The notes: generated by a model not told the origin, from the letters alone. A DNA stretch of 64,000 nucleotides from Plectrocnemia conspersa (GCA_009617715.1 VTFK01000144.1:620001-684000); one strand, 5' to 3'. Shown: positions 26,552 through 39,330, numbered from the stretch's first letter. Numbers and translations: made by a program.

Positions 26552-26583
26552 ACGTCAGTTTTCGCAGTTTGCGAATCTGACGT
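26552..26583. promoter_or_regulatory. 32-nt imperfect palindrome ending in a CRE-type site
   Basis: ACGTCAGTTTTCGCA and TTGCGAATCTGACGT are inverted copies about a 2-nt centre with one bulge. The right end reads TGACGTCA (26578-26585), the full CREB/ATF site. It lies in a small higher-GC block (26490-26600) that includes GGTGGCGACCGAC. It may be a regulatory site or the core of an old inverted-repeat element. Confidence 0.3.
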
Positions 26584-26940
26584 CAAACTGTTTCATTTTA
26601 TTAGGCATTCTGTTTTTTTGCTGTTTATCATTTTTTCTCCTTGATTCTCGATTTTTTTAATAAATGCATATTTAAAAATTATATGTAATATATAGTAATT
26701 GGTTTTATTAATAAACTAAATTATTGTAGAAATCTTTATCTTATTGATGAACAGATATTCTTAAATATATTATATTGCGTCGTATTACGAAGGAATTTTG
26801 AGCTCTTGTATCTTAGAGAAAAATTGCTAATAAACGTCTGTTATATTTTTTCATATTTCTGTTAAGACAAAGATAAAAAAACATTTTGTTTGTTTCATTG
26901 TGTTTGTCGATAGGCAAATTTAATGACGTTACTGTACAGT

Positions 26941-27160
26941 AGGCTCCCATACATTTTTGCAATCTGCAGATTCTCACGTAGAGCAGATTTTTATCTGATT
27001 ATTAGATTATCAAAGCAAATATAAGGCTCATTATCTTTTTCTGTGATCTTCTTAGATTGATAGATTGATATTTGGCTTGTTTACATATGATAATATTTTA
27101 GTCAACATCGTGTAACAATTATAATTTTGTTTACTTTATTATTTCAGATTGAAAATAAAT
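26941..27160 (-). repeat. Dispersed repeat family B, inverted copy, with a second shared block
   Basis: The reverse complement of 26941-27030 matches the 4347-4445 repeat in block order. Just to the right, GTTTACATATGATAATATTT with TTAGTCAACATCGTGTAA (27078-27116) recurs at 30628-30664 with one substitution, so the repeat has at least two modules. Confidence 0.65.
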
Positions 27161-27679
27161 ACAATCAATATAAAGTAGCTTTGAAAATCGTAAAAAAATA
27201 TATTAAAATACTTCCGAGCCTTTTAAGAAAGCAATTATATTTTCAACCATCTTGAACGGTCCCACCTTTTTTATGCAGCGTTATAAAAATGTAGCATTGA
27301 AAAACATTTAAAAATATTTTTACAAATTATATTTTTAATAAAAAAGGCAATGAAAATTCTCGACAAATTTGTTGATTTCTCGAGAAAAAAATTCTCTATT
27401 TGGTCTTTGTTCAAGAAATTAAAAAAATATTTATCGAGAAGTGATTTTTCACTTGGCCTTAGTCTTACTGAATCCATTCTAGCCGTGACTGAAAACCAAG
27501 TTTTGCTTTCGTTTGTGCTTAAATAAATTGTATTTACACCTACAAACATTTCATCACAATTCCAAAGACGTCTTTAGGCGGCTTCTCTATGTCATGCGTA
27601 TTCATGAAAGGTTATTATGTTTTCTATCAGTTGTTGATTTAAGCATATTTCGATAGATTTTTGACACTATGACGTGAAC

Positions 27680-28130
27680 AGTGTGGCAGCAGTGTGGTTG
27701 TGGCTCCGCTTCCATCAGTTTATTGGCGATTGCGGCAAGTTTATCGACCGCTGTGTCGTCCAGAAGCGTTATCATACTTCGGACGTGTGCAGGAAGGCGG
27801 CTCATCCACACTGTTCGAAGTCCTAGTGCGGAGAATTCAGTTCCTGCTAATTCCTGCAAATGTCGCAGAAACTGGGAGGGTTTTAGGTCGCCCATCTCTT
27901 CCCGCTCCAAACATTGGTAGAGCTAAGCTTCAAGGGGCGACGATAGGCGGCTGATGAGGGCAGATTTTAACGACTCGTACGCGTATATAGGTGGCTTGTT
28001 CGCTATGACGTCACTAACCTCTTGTTTGGTGCGAGGAGGAAGGGCGCTGAGTTATCGGAGGTACTTCGATTCGTCCACCTTGATTTTGCCATGCGCTAAT
28101 TGCGCCTCGAATATCATCAAACATAGTATT
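27680..28130 (-). pseudogene. Gag relic of a gypsy-type LTR retrotransposon
   Basis: The minus strand reads through FEAQLAHGKIKVDESKY, LPPRTKQEVSDVI, YESLKSALISRL, KPSQFLRHLQELAG and LRTVWMSRLPAHVRSM to LDKLAAIANKLME. This block order is the N-terminal and central Gag of insect gypsy-like elements. It is interrupted by at least two in-frame stops (near 28060 and 27920), and no nucleocapsid finger, protease or polymerase follows. The upstream boundary abuts a mariner relic near 28130. Codon use and GC are higher than in the flanks. It is non-functional. Confidence 0.85.
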
Positions 28131-28139
28131 GGTCGTATC

Positions 28140-28563
28140 ATTTTTTGCGTTGAATATGTTGGTTGTATTGTAAACTAACGGGATAAGGAATGCACAGATG
28201 GTCGAGCGCTGCTGCCGATAATTCATGCGGGAACCAAATTCCTTGTTAGTGTTTCTTTCTCAAACGGTGCAGATGATCTTGGACTGTAGACCATGGACAG
28301 CCATTCGTTGTCGATAACTATTTTATGGTCTGACGAGGATCTGACTCCACCATTGATTTCAGTACATCATCGTCTAATTTTTGAGGTCATCTTTTTCGAG
28401 CAATGTCCTTGAGGTCCTTATTTCCATTTTACTTTTTTTTTAAATAATGATGACACTTGTTAGGTTTTAAAACATCACCATAAGTATTTTTGATAACCTG
28501 TGTTGCTTCGTTAGCCTTCTTCCATTGATCGAACAAAAACAGCATATAATGGCGCAAATGCAT
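28140..28563 (-). pseudogene. Mariner transposase relic, N-terminal half
   Basis: Starting at an ATG read from 28563 on the minus strand, HYMLFLFDQWKKANEA and NTYGDVLKPNKCHHYL match the first helix-turn-helix of mariner transposases. After frameshifts, LKSMVESDPRQTIK and TVQDHLHRLRKKH match the second, and GIWFPHEL is the family's WVPHEL signature. RSTICAFLI then follows in another frame. The DDE/D catalytic region is missing because Gag-derived sequence begins directly after. The terminal repeats are not located. The relic is inactive. Confidence 0.8.
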
Positions 28564-28670
28564 CTCATCAATTGTTACCTCGACATCCCTCTACTTAAGG
28601 GTAAAAATTGTTTTTTACAAAGAAACCATAAATTTACGGTTTTTACTTTAATATAAAGAGAAAAACTTAT

Positions 28671-29087
28671 GTGATTACTAGACCGCGTATTGAAATAAAC
28701 AGATTTGAAAAAAAATTTGATTACTTTTCGGTCCTCCAAGTATGGAGACACTCGGGTTGTCTCGATACTTTAAGGTTTGGGAACCCAAGGGAGTTAATAG
28801 TAACCTCCCAATTTTCAGCCTCACAAAATTGGGCTTTTCAAAGAGCATTTTCAATGATGCTTGTCAGAATGTGTAGCTCGTATCTCAGATCAAATATTAT
28901 TCTTCAGCTGTTTATTAGTTCTAGAATTATTAACATACACACTCTCCAGAATATATTCCCAAAAGAAATGATAGTAAATCCAGAAAATGTAAAACCCAGT
29001 TTTATTTTCAAAAAATATAAATTCGCTGAATTTTTTTATGGTCTTATCCTGAAGGAATTAATTAGACGTTTTGTTAAAATGTTTTGA
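28671..29087 (+). other. Longest open frame in the window, unassigned
   Basis: A 138-codon frame in moderately AT-rich DNA with no recognisable domain and a composition that becomes AT-rich toward its end. The minus strand of 28680-28930 also reads open in patches (LGFPNLKVSRQPE), so this could be transposon-derived in either direction. I do not call it a gene. Confidence 0.15.
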
Positions 29088-30139
29088 TTTTATCTAACAC
29101 GAAAACACATGGTAGTTATTCAAAGCAAAAAGTCGTAGTTGTACTTAGCTTTAATTGTTGCACTGAATTTAGTTAATATGTACAGTAATTTCTAGCTCTA
29201 AAAAAAGATCCAGGTCTTGTAGATGTTCTAACATTTCCGTTGATTATTTTATGAAATCTTATATTTAAACTTTATTTTATGCAACATCTGGTCTTTCAGA
29301 TTATGATATAATAGTTTATGCTTCTTTTTGAACTATAAATAATTAGTTTCAAAATAATACTTTATTGCTGTATTGCTCTTTTAGATGTACTTGCGTACTA
29401 AGCAATATTTAAAAAAAAACTTTATATTATAACACAATTTATATAATTTATACATAAAAATACATCATACTAAAGTTTTCTATAGACAATTCCAAATATA
29501 GAATTTCAGTAATATATAATAAAAATAGTAGACTTGTGTGTGAATATACGTGTTAAAAGTTCTTTCCTTTTCCAATGATTTATACAGTTTTGTAAATGAA
29601 AAATGGCAAACAAAACTTTTCTCATACAAATGATATCGCAATAAATGAGTTCAATTTAGAGATGGTGTCGCATTACAACAAAGCGCGCCTAAGACAATTC
29701 ATCATTCTAGATAGGAACTCGCAGGGGGAAGAATATTAAAGTGAAGTGCATTCAGCTCCATGGCATCCTCTTAGTAGATACGGCATTATTGTATTACAGT
29801 TATATTATTTAATATAATATTATTAATATATTTAATTTAATTAATGATCGTTATAAACACGACTTAACCGCGTTAAAGGCATATATGATGGAGTGTTATA
29901 TACGTAATCACATGTAGGTACTCCATCGTCTTGGGACGCAATTAATATTTGACATGACATTTGATTGACGTCGATTCCGTTCCGAACCCATCTGGGAAAC
30001 AGCTTCCGCCGGGATATCATGACCTGTCTTCAAGATTTATTACAAGTAATTACATTATCAAAAAACGCCATCCCCAGTTAAGTTTTCCATACAGTTCTCT
30101 CTCCGCGAAGATTTGACGGCCATTGAGCAACTTGGAAGA

Positions 30140-31110
30140 AAGCCTTCAATCCTCTTTTAACGGGTGCGAAAGCTCGCCAACTTTGGGCAGTTTGCTACAT
30201 TGTTGTGGAACTCAACTTTAAGTGTAAGCTTTCAAAAAGCTATGTTACTTTTTCATATATCTATCGCGAAATTCAAATTATTTTTTGTATAATTTACACT
30301 GCTGCGAGTCTGGTTTATATTTCTAAATTAATCAAATAATTGTTAAAAATAAATTATATCAGCACTATTTGGTTTATTAAGGTGTAAAAAAAATAACATT
30401 TTTACGGTTGAAATATTTGTTCATAAGATCATAAGTGTTAGGAAATTGAACATATTTTAAGCGAGATATATTGAGGTGTTTTCCAAAAATAATACAACAA
30501 TATATTTTTGCCTATTTTAAAAAATTGCTAATATTTCATATTTGCTAATCGAAGTTAAAGAAGCTGTAAAACACTCAACTTGGTCATGTAAGATGTGATC
30601 TATTTAGATTTACAGCTAAATATTTTGTTTACATATGATAATATTTTAGTCAACGTCGTGTAAACTTCTATTTCAAATTGTAAATAAATACACCTTGTTA
30701 TTTCAAATATATTTAACTAATATTGAATTTATTTTAGAGCTGTATTTTTGCCATTGATAAGTTTATAAGACACTAGTTTTTAGTGAATTCAATCTTTTAT
30801 AAAATATGTCCAAACGCATCCAAAAGTTAAATTTCTTAAAATACTGACATTACTTGTCCTTATATAAAGCCACATATGTATATGTATATTATATAAATTT
30901 CGTGCATGTATAGGGTAATAAAAACAACTTAGCATATGAATCTCTACAAAGCCAACTTCTAAGATTTAACAGCCACGAAGAAAACTTCCGCGAAACTCTT
31001 CAATCCTCTTTTAACGCCGCGAAAGCTCAACAACGTTGCGTATTCAGGCAAAATGTTGCCTAACGCAACTTAATGCCACACATGTAAGCTTTTCGAAAGC
31101 TCAGTCATTA
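30140..31110 (+). repeat. Pair of diverged direct repeats
   Basis: Segments 30140-30240 and 30985-31110 share TTCAATCCTCTTTTAACG, a GCGAAAGCTC, an AACTT block and TGTAAGCTTT with AAAGCT, in the same order about 845 bp apart. This suggests either a duplicated segment or two insertions of one element. Between them lies AT-rich DNA with the family B module at 30628-30690. Confidence 0.6.
30618..30695 (-). repeat. Dispersed repeat family B, partial copy
   Basis: GTTTACATATGATAATATTT followed by TTAGTCAACGTCGTGTAA and an AATAAATAC block matches 27078-27170. The GCAGATTGC module is absent here. Confidence 0.6.
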
Positions 31111-31520
31111 TTATACATTGTGATGATTTTCGCTGTGCATCCCCAGATTTTTTTTGGTATTCACCCTCACGCAATCAAGTTGAAAGCTCGCTTGGTTTAC
31201 ACACCCCCATGGCGACCGTCAAGGGAGGGTATTGACTTTTAGTTGTTTGGTAAACGCAGCATCCCCGGCACTCTGTCATCTCCTCGGCCGAGCCCAATCT
31301 TCCAATTGAGACGCCCATCAGAAAATTTAACCCCCGGCTCGTTTTTAATTATTGCACACAGCAATTTCGCCCGACAATGGGGTTGTTTAATTGCCGCGAC
31401 CCGAAGACTGGTGCCTTATACTATATAGAGAGCGCCGCACCCCGTTTTTAAATAATCCCTGAAAACGGGGGAACAATATGATGCCGGGGGTTTGGAAACA
31501 TGTAGAGTGACAATTTATTA
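31110..31520. other. Higher-GC island, unassigned
   Basis: Mixed-composition sequence with short overlapping frames on both strands (61-68 codons), none recognisable. It may be conserved noncoding DNA. Confidence 0.3.
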
Positions 31521-32170
31521 TGGGTGGGTATTTGGGACATGTTATTTTTGTTAGGTATAGTTGTAACATATCTACATTATATTCATAGCATATACAATAT
31601 TTACAATTTAAAATATATAATATTAAATAAAAGTAAGTATCATATTTTAATATTTTAATAATTTATACTATGTATTTTTAATATTTAAATAACTCATTTA
31701 AATTAGTTTTTGACTTGAGCATCCAGTTATATAACGATTAATTACAGGATGACCAAAAAATCATCAAGCTTATTAATATAATTAACACAAAAGCTGTTTT
31801 TAAAAATAAACCTGAAACATATAAAAATATTAAATAGACCACTTTTTTATTTTTGACGTATGTATTTGACCAAAATTCGTTTTTCTATAGTATGTTGTAA
31901 AATATAATAATTTCAAACTCTTTTTATTACATATATTTATAAAATTCAATATAATGCAATGAACCGCTATCAAAATTATTTACTAAATATTCAAAGGGTT
32001 GAAATATTTTTTTAATTTTATTGTTAAAATAAATTGCTTATATTTCAGTTTTTTACAACATTTGATATATTTATTTCGTTGTTGATAGCTAAGTTACTAA
32101 ATTAAAAAATAGCTGATTTAGGTTTTATGTACTACAATATATATTTATCAAGTATAATTTCTGTTATGGG

Positions 32171-34060
32171 CTACTTTTAAGTGCGCTACAGTATGTTCCT
32201 CCATAATAGTAAACTAAAATACTATATCATCTAATATATGTATAAAATACATTAATTCGCATGATTTATTATTCATTAATATGATCGATTAAAGATTTTC
32301 ATGTTTATATTTGTTATAAAATCATCTTGAAATAAGAATTTAATTATTTTTAAGCTATGTATGATTTATAAAATAAAAATACATATATAAAGTTATATAA
32401 TGCACTTCGGTCTCAGTTACTGTTAAAAGTTTAAACTCTTTAGTTTTCCTTGTAACCTTCGGTCACATAACCTGTAGTTTAACCATTAAACTGGGCTACT
32501 TTTAAGTACGTAACATTTACGCTAACCTGATTTTAAAAATAAGTTTAATACCAATTTTACTATATTTTTTAATTCAAATATATTTTTTAATAAAAAAACG
32601 TCGATATTTTCTTGTTTAAAAAATATGTTATATTTAAATACTAGGGTAATTAAAAAAAAATTGAGCTACTTTTAAGTGCCGCACATTTATTTTTATTGGG
32701 TATAATAAAATGGCTAAAAAAAACTGACATTTATCACTGTATATTGTTCAAAATAAAAAAAAAAAACAGAATTAACGTAGAAATTTTCATTTTCCGCCAT
32801 ATTTTTCAGTAAATCTGTGATAATTCAAAGTAAAAATTACATTAAGCTACTTTTAATTTATAATTAAATATTAAGAAAGTCTTAAAATTACATTGAGGTA
32901 CTGAATATACGAACATAATTAATTTTTTTTACCACATTTTCCGTTAATTTATAAACAAATATTAAGAAAGTCTTAAAATTACATTGAGGTACTTTTAAGT
33001 GCGCCACTGATATTTTTATTGGGTATTTTAAAACAGCTAAAAAATCCGATATTTATCAAAATAAAAAACAGAAACAACGTATTCACATTTTTCAGTAATA
33101 TATACAAAAAATCTGGGATAATTAAAAGTGAAAATTAAATTGAGCTACTTTTAAGTGCACCACAGTTATCCTCGTCTGGTTATTAAGTTAACTCTAAAAC
33201 CTAGTATTTATCATTGTATATTGTTCAAAATAAAAATACAGAATATATAACCATAATTAATATATTTTACCAAATTTTTCCGTTAATATATAAACTTAAA
33301 TGAATTTTTCCGTTAATTTATAAATTAAGCTGAATAATTTTATTCTTTTACTACATTTTTCATTATTAAATTATATAAAGAAATATTAGTATATTCTTAT
33401 AGCACTGAGTTACTTATGTGGCATAGTTAATTTTTACCTCGTATTATAAATAAGCTAATAAAACATTAACATATATCTTAAAAAATACAAAATCAATTTT
33501 TTCGCCAATTTTTCCGTGAATATATAAACAAATACTAAGATAGTATTAAATTACATTGAGCTACTTTTCTGTGCATAACAGTGATTCTTACCTGGCATTA
33601 TTAATTAGTTAACTAAAAAATCTGATATATTTCATTGTATATTGTTAAAAATAAAAATACAGAATCAACGTAAAATTGCATTTTTAAGCTTCATTTTCTG
33701 TTAATTTATATGCATATATTAGAACAGTCTTATGATAACACTGAGCTACTTTTAAGTGCGCCATAGTTATTTTTATCTCATATTATAAAAAATATGATAT
33801 TTATCTCTGTATTTTGACTGTTTTTCCACCAATATAATTAATTATTTTGTCACATTTTGAGTTAATATATAAACAACACTGATCTATTTTTAAGTGCACC
33901 ATAGTTATTCTTACTTGATATTATAAAAAAGTGTAATAAAACACTAATATTTACTTCTGTATATCATTCAAAAATACAGAATCAACGTATTTAATATTCT
34001 TGTTTCACTACAGTTTCCGTTTAAATATAAACAAGCTACTTTTAAGTGCACTATATTTAT
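32171..34060 (+). repeat. Degenerate satellite array keyed by CTACTTTTAAGTGC
   Basis: Variants of GAGCTACTTTTAAGTGC(G/A)CCA begin near 32171, 32496, 32666, 32847, 32990, 33145, 33410, 33561, 33746, 33884 and 34036, with spacings mostly 140-185 nt. Units also share TATTTTTATTGGGTAT, TGTATATTGTTCAAAATAAA, an ACAGAATCAACGTA block, TTTCCGTTAATTTATAAAC and TTAAGAAAGTCTTAAAATTA. Divergence between units shows an old array. The region has no coding potential. Confidence 0.9.
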
Positions 34061-34779
34061 TTTTACCTGATAAGAAATATAAGTTAACAATAAATCTGAT
34101 GAAAGTAAAAATATAGAATCGATTAAAATAATTGTATGTTTTTTCTAACAATATAAATTAATTACAAGACGTAATATTGAGTTAAGCTAATTAGTCAACG
34201 TTTATGTTAATAAACAGTAATAATAGTAATTACAATTAATATGAAATAAAAATTCCACAGAATTTTTTGCATTATGGTACTGTTTTTTACTTCTTTAAAA
34301 CTAAATTAAATTAATGCAAAATCGATATAATGTTTAAAATGAAAATAGAAAATCATCCCATATACTTCGTAACAGTCACAGTTCCGTTGATATATCAACA
34401 GCTATAAAACAAAATTTTATTAAGATACAGGTGCAACATTGTTATTTCCACCCTAATAACATATTCATATAACTAAGAATTCTGATTTTTATAATATTAT
34501 TTAAAAGTATTTTAAAATACTGATTTTTGTATATCTTAGTATTATAATTAGATTATTATTATTATATGGAAGCTTGATACAATATATACTTATAATATAA
34601 ACCATGATAGCGTATCGGTGAAATATCTGACAATGGACTATAAAAAAATTACATTAAAAATAATTTATTATTTATTAAATTATATTTGTATGTTTTGAAG
34701 TATTGTTACATTTTGGAACGCTTTGGTTTAGCACCTGAGTCGATTCAGATTAATTATAAGTAATATATGATTATCTTCA

Positions 34780-35640
34780 TTGGAATGATAAAAAATGTCC
34801 TATCCATTTGACGCAGATTTATTGCAATGGCAAAGTCCCGGAAAATTCATGATCACATTGTCACCGCCACTAGCGTATACCTATTTATGAATGTGTGTTT
34901 TGTCGCAGAGGGTTTAAGACCCCAAAGGCTTTCGCCGTTTGGGCCAAGGGACGAACCGTTTGACTGGCGGCGCGTGTCGAAATAAATTGTAATGTTGCAG
35001 AAATCATCGGAAGGACATCATAAAAAGGATTGATTTCCGGTCCGTCCTGTATAAACCGCCGCCCACTTTCGTCCTCAACGCCTCCGCCGCCGCCTGCGTT
35101 TAGACTGTCCCAATTATATTTTCATACATTTATTTTCCGAGAATGTTCTTTGAATGTAAATTTTCTGCTACGGCAGCGGCGGGGGAATAACATCGCTGAA
35201 ATTTCCATTGTTTTCTTTGGCCAAACACAGGGTGAATAATTAATCAGTATTATTAGATTAGAAAAGCGGTGGAAAATTAGAAAATTCGAGTGAAATTCAA
35301 ATCATCGCCGGATACTTCCATGCATCCGTCGAATACTTCATATGAAAATATTTAAATTCGCCATAGCCCCGGGGCTGATTAACATACGTTTTCCGTTTGA
35401 CGTGTGAATATTTAACCGGCTCGTGCCAGGGGGTCGGACTGTTTGCGTAACGGCCCGTTAGAGGGTTAAGTTAAAGGGTTAAACGAAGCAAAATATGGGC
35501 TGGTTTTAACGCCAGCCGGCCTTATACTTAATGCGTTCTCAATATCGTCGCCGTTTTACTCTCCGGCGTCGAAGTGTTATTGCGAAACTTTACCACTTAG
35601 CTTAATACTTGCTCTTAAAATAAAATTGGTTTTTACCCCA
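34780..35640. promoter_or_regulatory. Large higher-GC island, possible regulatory DNA
   Basis: About 0.85 kb of clearly higher-GC, non-repetitive sequence stands between AT-rich flanks. A 69-codon frame (35030-35239, +) contains a proline run from a CGCCTCCGCCGCCG tract and is not convincing. There is no transposon signature. Lying inside the proposed long first intron of the small-ORF gene, it could be an enhancer; this is inference from composition only. Confidence 0.3.
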
Positions 35641-37581
35641 AGGTGGTCTTCCAGTGCAGATTAGTTATAATGACCCTTCGATAAAGCGTGAACTGGAGAT
35701 TGCTTGCCTCCTTTTAATATTTCACATTACGTTGTATTATTATAATTTTAATAACACTCAGACTGAATAAGTCTAGAAACTAAAAATATATTTTTATTAT
35801 CTTATTCTAAGCTTTTCAAATGTAATTTTAAACTTCAAGATCTATATTTTTTTAATATGGACCACGAACTATAAATAGATTTTACATTTTTAAACTTAAA
35901 GTAATGTCTTTTAGTTGAATAATATGGCCGTTAAATATCAGATGTTCAGAGATTTATGTTTATTTTTGGCGGCACTTATGTGAAAAATCATTGTACATAA
36001 AATTACGATTTTAAGCCAGAATTAACAGATGACTATTTGCAATAAATTTTGACAAAAACTTATTAATATTTATTATTACGTTTTAAGCTATTACGTCATT
36101 TTTTTGCTAAACTGTTTTTCACAAATTTACCTGTATTATAATAGTGTGCCCTTAAAATGCGTTTAAATAAATGTGTTTTTTCTGTTATTTATTTAAGTAG
36201 ACTTATATAAAAAAATATACACTACCTAAACCACCGATCCTAAAATATTTTATAAATGTTTGTTGAGCCCTAGGTTACATTGCTAAAATTATGTCGCAAA
36301 TTGTGAATGCGAAGCAGTAAAATGTAATGCTATCCTTTGCTAAAAAATAGTTCATTATTAATCATCATTTTTGCTTTAAAATGGTTATCAACATAATATG
36401 AAACTTATTCTTAAATAAAAATATAGGTATAATGTAAAGTTAATCTCAAAATAAAATGCCTTAGAGATATTTTAAAATCTGTTTATGTATATAATCTTTG
36501 TATAGCGTAGTTTTATACTATAAATTATATTAGCCCTTTAAACGTCTTCGTCATCAAGATTTTTTATTGTGGCAGGTGTTTGAATTTAATGTGTGCGAAA
36601 TTTGAATGGCAAATATACAAAAACGTATCAGAACATCTGTCGGTTAACATAAATATAAAAATATACTTTAACTTTTATTTATGTAGGAACTTCATTTTAA
36701 ACAATGAGCTTTATTCAGTTTTGATTTTATATATGATTGGCTTCATAGAATAATAAAATTAATTGATTAGTTTCTAGTTGAAATAAAATATGTTGATATC
36801 TCTATAAAATGCGCTTAAAAGTACTATTATAATAAAAAAATATTAGAAAATTTTGTTGAAATGTCAAAATTCCAGCGATAATAAATTCTAATACAATTCA
36901 TACATTTTTTGGGATACAAGCGCAAAATTTCTATCAATGTCAGCTAAGTGAATTAATTAATGTCGTGTGCTAACGTACAATATAAATAGGTTTCGCTATT
37001 TTATAGCTTTCATACAGTGGCATAAAAAAATATAATATATAAATTAAATAAATCCTTACATGTTTTCGCTATACCCTGAAGGTATTTTGGAACATATGCT
37101 AATTTAGCATTTAATGTCTAAGTGATTCGTCGAAAATGTTAGTTATTTCATTATGAAATTAAATAACATCTGCTCAAAAGACAGGTGTGTTTTAAACGTA
37201 CCTTAGTTATTATCCCTTTGCACGATCTTATATTGGTCAAGGTTAACTTAAAGTTATTTTTTTACATAATATAAAATAATTTTGATTATTTTACCATTTA
37301 CATTTTATAAAAATATCGTTTTATTAAAAAAGGGCAGCGTTCCTTTGACGTCTTTATAATTGAACAACGCTTGGTGAGAGAATTTTTTTTGTAATAAATA
37401 TTCGAAGCTATTTGAAGCACTTGATTAAGTGAGTTTCTACTACATCAAGTCAACGTTTCAATTACAATTAATTTAGATGATAAAAACATCCATTTAATTT
37501 TATTTTGTGTCATTGGGTATTTAATGTATTATTATAATATACTTCATATTAATGTATTAATCCAATTTTTTTTTGTTACAG

Positions 37582-37615
37582 GTATGCGTCGTTTTTGCTT
37601 GTACTTTGATGTTTG
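37582..37615 (+). CDS. Small transmembrane protein, coding microexon 2 of 3 (proposed)
   Basis: The 34-nt exon sits between TTTTTTTTTGTTACAG (strong tract and acceptor, with a branch-like TTAAT upstream) and donor TTTG|GTAAAT. Read in phase 0 from exon 1 it encodes VCVVFACTLMF plus one base of a split Gly codon, completed by the first two bases at 45123. The peptide extends the hydrophobic centre of the protein. It is short, so the call rests on splice-site quality and phase agreement. Confidence 0.5.
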
Positions 37616-37679
37616 GTAAATATGGTTGATTATACATTACTTTTTATTTTATATATAATATATAAAAATTAAAACTCCG

Positions 37680-38280
37680 TGATCTCATAATGAAACATGT
37701 ACGAATCAGATTTTGTGATATTCTCCCAAAATGGCGATGCGAATGTAGAACGAAGTCGAATATGATAATCAAATAATTTATTATGGTATGATTTTATGTC
37801 GTCGTCGCATTTGTGCGCCTTCGCGATAAAATAAAACATTCGACCCAACAGCGATACGCCCTAGGGCCATAAAACTCTACCCTGCACGGGGGCCGCAAAA
37901 ACCGCCCTCTGCACAACTTTGTTTTCCGCCAATTTATTTCGTCCTGGCCGCGTCCTATTTAAATAACGGCCTGAATTAAGGACGCTCATAGACGCGTGCG
38001 TCCGCGCAATTAGTGGCCATAGGGTTTTTGTGTTGGCAGCCCGTGGGCCGCACGACTGAAATCACGTCGGTTCACGGCCCACGTGCTTTTAAGGTTGTTT
38101 AATGTCTGAGCGGCCATATGCGGCCGGCGTTGACGTAATTAATCCGATTTTAAAGATTGTTGGGTGTTATTTATTTTTCGGGGCCCCGAGACAATCGGAG
38201 CATCGCGGGCACGCGATGTGTTCATCAACAAGATGGTAGCTTAATGATAATCGTTAGTCTTTTGTGGGTGAATGGTAGTT
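37680..38280. promoter_or_regulatory. Large higher-GC island next to the microexon, possible regulatory DNA
   Basis: Dense non-repetitive GC-richer DNA with no ORF. It includes a CACGTG E box (GGCCCACGTGC, about 38079-38089), a TAATTAATCC homeodomain-like site and GGCCATAAAA. It begins about 65 nt after the proposed microexon donor, so it may be an intronic regulatory element. No function is proven. Confidence 0.3.
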
Positions 38281-39019
38281 GAGATTAATTTGATGTGAAT
38301 GAAAAAAAAAATGATAATAACAATAATTTATGATGTGTATAAGAGATGACTCAAGATACAAAATTGCGTAAAATTCATGTTACCGTATAATTTGTCAACG
38401 ATTTTTCAATCGATTATCAACTCATATTTTTGGATAGCATATAAATGAATGTATTATTATTGGCGAATGGATGGTGACGGGTGACAATTAGACACAATTG
38501 CTTACAATTAGTAACATAACGAACGAGGCGCCACCGGTCGTCGTTTTCCCGTCGAGGTCCATCTAAGTTTTGGCCACAGTAATTAAATCGGGCCCCTACA
38601 TATTTGTTTATAGCAACCTTTAGCAAAAACATATATATAAAAAGTAATCCATTTAATATTTGGAAAAATTGGCTTTTACTAAGATCCGAAAAAAGGGCTA
38701 TATTAATTTATGTTTAAAATACTCATAGCAGCCAATATATCCATATAAAACTAGCGATTGGTATACGCATTTACTTTATTATTTTTATTTGGAGATAGAC
38801 TCCTGGCGAATTCGAAGTGATACAATCTGACGATTAAAGTTTAAAGACTTATTGCTGGTCTTTATCTAAGCTTGGATATTTATGGTCGTTCTGCCATTTT
38901 TTGTGATCTTCAATGGTGACCACCTCAGAATCTAATTTTAGTGTATTTTTAAGTCTTGCGCGCATTTTTATCATTAATATCACATAATTCTTACCTTAAA
39001 CTGTTTAATGATGCTAGAG

Positions 39020-39330
39020 ACAATTATTAAATAGCTTAGCGCTGGCTAACCCCACCGTGGCTCTCACTCGCGACAGCCTAGGTAGGAGGTCAAGCTCCTA
39101 AAAAGAAGCGGTGTTTCGTCAAATATATTTTCGGATGAAGGGAAAGTGATTTTCAATTTTCACGTCTGACCTCATTCATGCTTCCCCCGATTCACCATAG
39201 TTATCTGAATCGCTGTTAATATTTTGAATTAAGGTGTCAGCTTGCGCAAGCGCACTGCGGCAAAAATAAAGGCACTGACTGTCATTTTAATAGTCTTTGC
39301 TACCTGCTTGAATAAACGGGTTATGCTTTA
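39020..39330. other. Moderate-GC segment, possible repeat fragment
   Basis: A block starting GCTGGCTAACCCCACCGTGG and continuing through GGTGTCAGCTTGCGCAAGCG has the look of an interspersed element, but I see no second copy or coding frame in the window. Confidence 0.2.

Noticed and set aside
28671..29087. 138-codon open frame as a gene
   Set aside because: No recognisable domain, AT-driven composition at its end and patchy open frames on the other strand; it looks like chance or transposon-derived sequence.
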